From: Strobilurus pachycystidiatus
Lineage: Eukaryota > Basidiomycota > Agaricomycetes > Agaricales > Physalacriaceae
Direction of reading: 5' to 3'
Assembly (NCBI GenBank): GCA_019915135.1
Contig: JAHLMK010000001.1
Location: 5,952,001-6,016,000 of the forward strand
DNA length: 64,000 nt
The notes under the pieces were generated by a model. The model had not been told where the DNA came from. It made no database searches and was given only the letters and a program-made list of their open reading frames with translations. The position numbers and the translations under genes are program-made. Each line of letters opens with the position of its first letter. The first letter of the stretch is position 1. Below, piece by piece: positions 57,758-64,000 of this stretch.

Positions 57758-59965
57758 ATGGCTTCCCAAATCACCCAACAGTACGCATGTCAGTCACAAT
57801 TTTTCCTGGTTGTCCGCCATCTACGACGCTGAAGAGGGCGGGCAACGATGCCGTAGACTGTGACTAATGGGCGATCCAACAGACCGTGCGCAAAAATCGC
57901 TCGGCCTCGTTGGCGGCACACCCCATTATCAGCCCGTACCAGGATTTGAGGCGCCCGACGTCGCAGCCAGATCATATACCTACAGCGCCGACGGCCGCCT
58001 GTACGCCTACGCACTGCCCACGCTGTACGCCGAAGTTTTAATCGATGTCGCCGCTGCTTGCTGACCGGCCCCGTCTACAGAGTGCGCATCTACCAGGCCG
58101 AGGGTGCCCGCCTGCTCCGTGACCTGCCCTTGGCCAACATCGTCGAGCTCAACTTCTCCCCGCGCGGGACGTACATCTCGACCTGGGAGCGACCCGTTAA
58201 GCTCGAGGACGGCTCGCAGAACAAAAATTTGCGTGTGTTCTCGACATCGACCGGCGAGGAGCTCATCGCGTTCAGCCAAAAGTCGCAGGACGGCTGGGAC
58301 CTGCAGTACACTGTTTCTGAGTCGCACGCCGTCCGCCTCGTTGGCCCGGACATCCAGGTGTACCGTCCGGCGGAGTGGGCCAAGGGGATCATCGACAAGC
58401 TCAAGGTCGAAGGCGCCACGTCCCTCACGCTCAGCCCCGGCCTGAACCCGTCCATCGCTGTATTTGTCGCCGAGAAAAAGGTGGCGTCCTTACCGTTGTT
58501 GCCGTTACATCTCTCACAACATTGCACCAGGGCGCCCCGGCCAGCATCAAAATATACGGTCTTTTGACGCTCAACAGTCCGCCCACATGCCAGAAAACCT
58601 TCTTCAAGGCGGACCGGGCGCAGATCAAGTGGAACACCCTCGGAACTCAGGTCCTGCTTCTGACACAGACAGAGGTCGACAACTCCAATAAGAGTTACTA
58701 TGGGGAAACCATGCTTTATTTGCTCAGTTCTGCTGGCAACTTTGACTGCCGTGTAACACTCGACAAGGAGGGGCCCATCCACGACTTCACCTGGAGTCCG
58801 AACTCGAAAGAGTTCTCGGTTGTCTATGGCTGTACGTATCTACCATCAGTGTTTCTGATAGATCTCAACATTTCGCGCAGTTATGCCAGCCAAAACCGTC
58901 ATTTTCGACCACCGGGTGCGGTCATTGCACGACTTTGGCGCTGCACCTGTCAACTTCGTTGCCTTCAATCCCCAAGGTCGGCTGATCGCTCTTGCTGGCT
59001 TCGGCAATCTTGCAGGCAAGATCGACATCTTTGACCGGCGCACGCTCACCAAGGTGACCACCATCGATGCTCCAAATACATCCTTCTGCGAATGGTCACC
59101 AGACGGTCGATTCTTGCTCACGGCGACACTTTCGCCCCGTTTGCGCGTCGACAACGGGATCAAGATATGGCACTGCTCTGGTCCCCTTGTGCACATCCAG
59201 ACGACCGACGAGTTATACCAGGCGTCATGGAGGCCGACACCTGTCGAGCACATCGCGCAGTTCGGACAGGGTATACCGCTCAGCCCGGCACCGAGCGAGG
59301 CAGTGATGAACATGCAGAGCCTTTCCAAACCCGCGACACCCAAACCCTCGGGAGCATACCGCCCGCCTGGCGCGCGCGGTCTTGCCACACCCTCAATCTT
59401 CAAGCGCGAGGACGAGGGCGGTGCGCCGCGGATGCCTACCAATGGCACCTCGACGCCTCCTGGGCGGTACAGCCGCAGTCCTGGGCCGGCAGGGGCACAG
59501 CAGAATGGTAAGAGACACGTCCCAGGTGCAGCGCCGCCGAGCCATAGCCCGAGTCCTGGGCCTGATGCGGACAAGAAGACAAGGAAGAGGAATAAGGGTG
59601 CGAAGAAGGATGGGAAGGAAGGTGGCGAGGGAGTGGATGTCCCTAAGGTCAACGGGAATGGGAAGCCCGCCGCTGAGCCGAAGAGCCCGCCGCCTGAGAT
59701 TGTCGTCGCGGCAGAGGAGCCTGCCACGCCTGCGCTGGATGGCTCGCTTGATCCCAACGCGAAAAAAATCCGGAACTTGAACAAAAAGGTCTGTTCCACA
59801 CCATTCCTATCGTAATCATCTTTGTTGACATTCTTTCAGCTGAAGGCGATTGAGGAGTTGAAGGAGAAGGCGAAGCGTGGGGAGCGGTTGGAGGCTACGC
59901 AGCTGAAGAAGATGGACGGCGAGGCGGAGATAAGGAAGGAGTTGGCGACGCTGGGTCCGGAGTAG
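57758..59965 (+). CDS. Eukaryotic translation initiation factor 2A
   Basis: eIF2A, a WD-repeat factor that helps deliver initiator tRNA to ribosomes, notably on some IRES or non-AUG messages. Six exons. The first is very short (MASQITQQYA), then YRAQKSLGLVGGTPHYQPVP and the beta-propeller core: VELNFSPRGTYISTWERP, KNLRVFSTSTGEELIAFSQK, WDLQYTVSESHAVRL, CQKTFFKADRAQIKWNTLG, GPIHDFTWSPNSKEFSVVYG, PVNFVAFNPQGRLIALAGFG and TSFCEWSPDGRFLLTATLSP. The usual low-complexity tail follows (PSGAYRPPGARG, many K/G/P). The C-terminal helix KAIEELKEKAKRGERLEATQ is where partner factors bind in this family. About 620 residues, as expected. Confidence 0.92.
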
Positions 59966-61578
59966 TGCGCTGTTGTTGTCTGCTGTGATGTGCTATTCAT
60001 GTTGCTATCCCACCCATACTATGTAACTAGAGTCAACAGGAGGGGTTTTCGGTCTGTATGAACGTGAGACGCGATGTCGGTGGTGAGGAGTAGGTGAGTT
60101 CTCTTGCTTTCTTTTCGAGCGATTGACGAGGAGGACGAGGAGTCCAAGGGGTCAAATCGGGACGACATTTTGGTTCATAGTCTGACAGAGACATAGATAT
60201 CACTAGTGGACTAGGAAGTGTTATACAATCTCATTGAGGCGTGGATGATAAAGGGGGTGTCGTCAAACAGCGCGCCTACAACCTACAGTAGCAATAATTG
60301 TCGAGTTAGGCTGTCAAATCCCGCGCTACGGGCCTCCGATGTATGGAGTAGCGGTCGGCAAATTATGAGATCGTGACTACGAGTGCTACGTGGCGGTACA
60401 GTCATGTATGCTAATATAAGGCCATGCAACCAAGAATCAGGACTTTGCCGGGCAGTCCACTAACACCATTGAGGGCACCTAACACCGGGGGCCGTTCGTT
60501 TTAAATAAAGGCAACTTGAACTTGCCTGGAAAAGTGCTTCCACGGCGCGGTTGAGTTTATGATCCCATCAGATCTTCAGGCTTGCTTTGAACGTTCATCA
60601 CAGCCGCTTTGGCGAACTGTTGAGCAGCAGCCTGGCAGCAGCTATAGCTATCTACGTCAACGAAATTTTTGAAACTTCCTAGGATCTGTACACTCGCGGT
60701 TCCGCTGCAATCTCATTTTCCCGAACTCCATCTATCCCTTAGACTCGGATGATACCTCCATGTTCGGCGATCATGACTCGGAGCTCTTCAGGGTTGCATT
60801 CCAACTTTCATCAGAGCCGCTTTGGCTGTCTATATACAAAGCGACAACAGCTAACTGGTCACCTCTGCGGACATGGAATATCAAGGATCTGCCTATGTGC
60901 AGTTTGTCGAGTGGTTGCGATTTCACTAGAATCTCACCTTGGTCCGAGTGCTTGCATGGTCCTTGGACTCGCCAGCGAATTTCTGGATTGTGGCTCACGT
61001 ACAGCGAGAACAACAAACATTTCCATCTATGGCGACGCTCCTTGTACTCTCTGTTGGCTCATATGTTTCTCCCTGATGGTGGCCTGAGCGCAGATCCCCC
61101 TCGGCGCGGTTTCACCTGGGCTTTGAGCCTTTGACCACACTCCTTTAGGTGCGCCTTGTTCTCCACTGGTCCCGACGGCCTATTTTTTAACAGTTGCTAT
61201 GCACCCGACAGGCACCCGACCATACGTGTTAAATGCCTTCATCTACACGTTATAGCGAACCGACCCGGAATCAGGGTATCGCTGTTTGCTGCTCCCAAGA
61301 TACCGTCGCACCGCTAAGACGCCGATCAGGCGAAAACCGATGCCTATTACCCTCTTGCCACATGCAGAACAAGAGGCGGTATCGCCCCTGAATTTGGCGC
61401 GCTATTGTTCCCTGTGATGGTAATGGCAACCCTCAACGACTGTAAGCGCGCTTGCATGGTTTTTTCTTTTCATACGGTCCATGCATCTCGGTTCGTTGCA
61501 CAGTGGTCTACGTGCTGGTATAAAAACGCGGGCGAAATGGTGAGTAGTCTCTACACCCCGCCTGGCCGCCAAGCTCTC
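59966..61578. other. Intergenic region, nothing recognised
   Basis: 3' flank of eIF2A, then frames of 110-125 codons at 60749-61134 without domains. A TATAAAAA box at 61519-61526 belongs to the next gene. Confidence 0.55.
61519..61526 (+). promoter_or_regulatory. TATA box of the gene at 61579
   Basis: TATAAAAA, about 53-60 bases before the ATG. Confidence 0.5.
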
Positions 61579-62361
61579 ATGTCTGACCAGAACTACTGCG
61601 TCAATCCACAAGCTCTCATACGCAATCCTCATCGGGTATGTCGTGTTATATGCTATGCTGCTTTCGCTCATATCTTTTAGTCGTCGACACCCCGTCCCAC
61701 AGGTCCCGTTCTCCAAACAGACGGACGTATCCACTCTCACTCTCGGGCGCCCAGGCCGCCATCATGTACACCCCAGGCTATTCTCGATGGTACATATACC
61801 TCTCACCAACGGCCCACCACCTCCGTGGTTGCTCCTGACCCCACCGAGCTTGAATACGTCCCCCGAGCGCCAAAGTACATAGGATACATCTCGGAGAGCC
61901 CGCCACCGATTATGTTCTCTGTCGGCGGTCGACCTGGTCCCTTCATCGAAGACATCCTCCGCAAAAAGGTTGTGCTCGATGGTGCCCAGGATGATGTCTT
62001 CCGCGGCCACTGGCGTCAGACGAAGTGGACGTTTGACGTGCGAATTCTACTGTACTTCTCATTGACATCAAAACACTCACCATATCCACAGTGGCCGGGC
62101 CTGCCTGGGCTTAACTTTGGGGTCTACTGCGCTGACGTTAACAATAAGCCACTCTCACGCGATGCCTTTGCGAGGGAGGTGTGCGCCAACATCGGCATGG
62201 TCATGCAAAAAGCTCGGAAGGGCGACCAGCGTTACGCCCAGACACCGGATACGCCGCCACAGTGGCTACTATACAACTGCCACTTCAGAGAGCTGCGACT
62301 GTTTGCCCTGCACTACGTTCACAGCGTCTGGGTACCAATGTTGGTCATCCAAAGATCTTAG
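61579..62361 (+). CDS. Hypothetical basidiomycete protein
   Basis: Not recognised. Three exons join in frame. Exon 1 is MSDQNYCVNPQALIRNPHR. After a 45-base intron come SSTPRPTGPVLQTDGRI and a Pro/Ser-rich part, then the conserved-looking PKYIGYISESPPPIMFSVGG and VVLDGAQDDVFRGHWRQTKW. A second intron (about 62035-62092) leads to WPGLPGLNFGVYCADVNNKP, REVCANIGMVMQKARKGDQR and LYNCHFRELRLFALHYVHSV. It ends VPMLVIQRS. About 225 residues. A TATA box upstream and good splice sites support it. The C-terminal half looks like a folded small domain; function unknown. Confidence 0.65.
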
Positions 62362-63466
62362 CTACCTTATTTTTCCGTTATTATCTACATTGCTTTCGAC
62401 TTGCGAATGAGTATATCTATTAGATTAATCTTAGAACTTCGCACTTTGATAACAATCGTAAATCATCGAGTGGATGTGAGATCATACCCACTTCTACTCG
62501 CCGTCACTATTCGTAGTTTGTGTCAATGCAGGTCAAGACCATGGGTTGCCGAATATCCGCTTCCTTACGCTGCTCTGCACGGGGTGTGGTCCTTCGAGGA
62601 AGTGAGAAGATCTCAGGATGAATGGGATTGCCTGGAGAGGATGTGCATCCGTGATGGTGAAGGCCCAAAAATTTAAACGTAAGTTACGACTGATCGTGGG
62701 TGGATTGTGGGTCATCGGTGTCTCACTGAAGACCTGTGAGCTGTTATCGCCTAGGAGTCTACCAGGAGCACGAGGATTACCAGCGTACCGTCGGAATCGC
62801 GAGATTTATGCATCAACTGAAATACTCCATGAGCGAATCAGTCTACCCATACTAAACTAGCAGCTTTCGTGGAGTAGAATCTGTGTAACAGTCCCGCCAA
62901 GCAAGCACAAACAACATCATGTTTCCTCTTCTACCATCACTTCGCTGAAGATATTCCTCCAACGTACATTTGAACGTGCGTCGCAATCCATATGTTCATG
63001 TATTCCGAGTCGCCCGTGGTTTTGACCTTAGGCCCGACATGGTCGTGCTGGGATACCCCACACGCTGTACGGTAAGATGCGCCACATCGGAGGCTTGTTT
63101 CGTGATATTGATGAGCCATATTTATCTGCAGATAAATCACAGACATAGAAGCTTGTGCAGCTATGTCTGCTCAAGGCCTCCATTCCGATCTTGATTAGTT
63201 AACCGAGGTTATCGAGCTCCGAGTAACGAGAAGAATGCAGAACGTTATTGCTCAGGCTCGAGACTCAACGCACACCACTGGCCTCCGCTCTTAGGAGCCT
63301 ACCCCACGCGCGTCAAACGGATCTTATCAATCTATGCAAGTCACGAACTTTGACGCGACGACAAGGAAGGTTGCACAGTTAGAACCCCGGATTACGTGCT
63401 GCTGAAGCAGTGTATATATTGGCTTGTGGTTCCCTTTGACTCACCATCATTTTTGCCCAACCTATC
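62362..63466. other. Intergenic region, nothing recognised
   Basis: 3' flank of the hypothetical gene and promoter of the permease. A coding-like stretch around 62530-62675 could not be built into a gene. Confidence 0.5.
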
Positions 63467-64000
63467 ATGCTGTCTGACACAGGTAGCCAGGAGGAGAAAT
63501 TCCGGGACACCGACACTGTTGACATCGTCCTCGTCTCCGATGACCTCGCTCTCGACGAGGAGCACAAAAACATCGGCGGCGCGCCAGTCGAAGATGTCAG
63601 CCCCATTGGAATCCAGGTCGGCTGGTGGACCGCCGTCTTTCTCAGTGGGTTGCTCGTCGCTCTTTCAACGATCGCGCAGTGATACTTGTCATTTGAGACT
63701 TTTCCTACATGATTGGCACTGGGATCTTCTGTACGTATCTTATCCAGACGAGAGGCCTCTTTTCTTCTAATTCCAATCTCTAGCGACACCTGGCACGATA
63801 TTTCGCCAATGCGGAAGCTTCGGCCTTGCTATGATCTGTAAAGCCTTGTCTTGATACGTGGTCTCGATGAAGAACTGACTCCGATCCAAGTCTGGGTGAT
63901 CGGATTCTTCTTGAGTGCAGGTATGCATCGTTTCTTCGATGACATGCTCCACGTACTGAGACCCTCCTTGAGCTGGGGTATCGTACTACACGGAATACCT
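63467..64000 (+). CDS. Methionine-permease-type amino-acid transporter (LAT/APC), 5' part
   Basis: Start of an L-type amino-acid transporter like fungal high-affinity methionine permease. The N-terminal tail is acidic (SQEEKFRDTDTVDIVLVSDD) and leads into PIGIQVGWWTAVFL. Splicing a GTGGGT...GAG intron gives NFSYMIGTGIF, the first transmembrane motif (family: NxSxMxGTGIFS). The next exons give STPGTIFRQCGSFGLAMI, then FWVIGFFLSA. The last piece before the window edge reads AGVSYYTEY. Four introns are already visible in 530 bases, so the gene is intron-dense. The family is clear; the substrate is inferred from family members only. It belongs to a different APC branch from the permease at 25868-27727. 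Confidence 0.82.

Noticed and set aside
60749..61134. Two overlapping frames of 112 and 124 codons
   Set aside because: No domain and no agreed frame. Treated as intergenic.

Overview
The window looks like nuclear DNA of a filamentous basidiomycete, most likely an Agaricomycete wood decayer. Genes are dense and on both strands. They are cut by many short introns of about 45-90 bases with GT...AG ends, and several have a TATAAA-type box 30-60 bases before the ATG. An AA14-type lytic polysaccharide monooxygenase, a GH5_12-type glucosidase, P450 pieces and Zn2Cys6 and C2H2 regulators fit that lineage. Gene models were spliced by eye, so spans are ATG to stop including introns.

Layout. 1-18 kb: three aldo/keto reductase (AKR) paralogues on the minus strand (one cut by the window start, two in tandem at 14.4-17.8 kb). 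Around and between them lie a Ser/Thr kinase, an OPA3-like mitochondrial protein, a protein with a degenerate kinase domain, a BTB protein, an SRPK-like kinase and a MYND-finger protein. 18-25.6 kb: a GH5_12-type steryl/glycolipid glucosidase, a C-terminally truncated P450 and a saccharopine-dehydrogenase-like oxidoreductase. 25.8-37.6 kb, all minus: an amino-acid permease, a C2H2 regulator, the AA14 LPMO and a carnitine acetyltransferase. 38.9-46.8 kb: a tandem segmental duplication of about 3.5 kb carrying two DUF2235 (alpha/beta hydrolase) genes, plus a third eroded partial unit. 47-51 kb: low-complexity genes, one strongly Arg/Ser-Asp repetitive. 53-62 kb: a Zn2Cys6 regulator, an orphan gene, eIF2A and another orphan. 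The last 530 bases hold the start of a methionine-permease-type (LAT) transporter.

The window is mostly housekeeping and accessory genes rather than one pathway. Carbohydrate and lipid-glycoside turnover (GH5_12, AA14), carnitine-linked acetyl transfer, amino-acid uptake (two transporters of different families) and signalling (three kinase-fold genes within 10 kb) lie side by side. I see no rRNA or CRISPR array, no tRNA I can support and no intact transposon. The most unusual structures are the DUF2235 tandem segment with a TTAGGG-like motif at the same relative place in each unit, two P450 remnants of one family at 1.7 kb and 22.6 kb, and a Ser-rich/poly-Arg tail on the LPMO.
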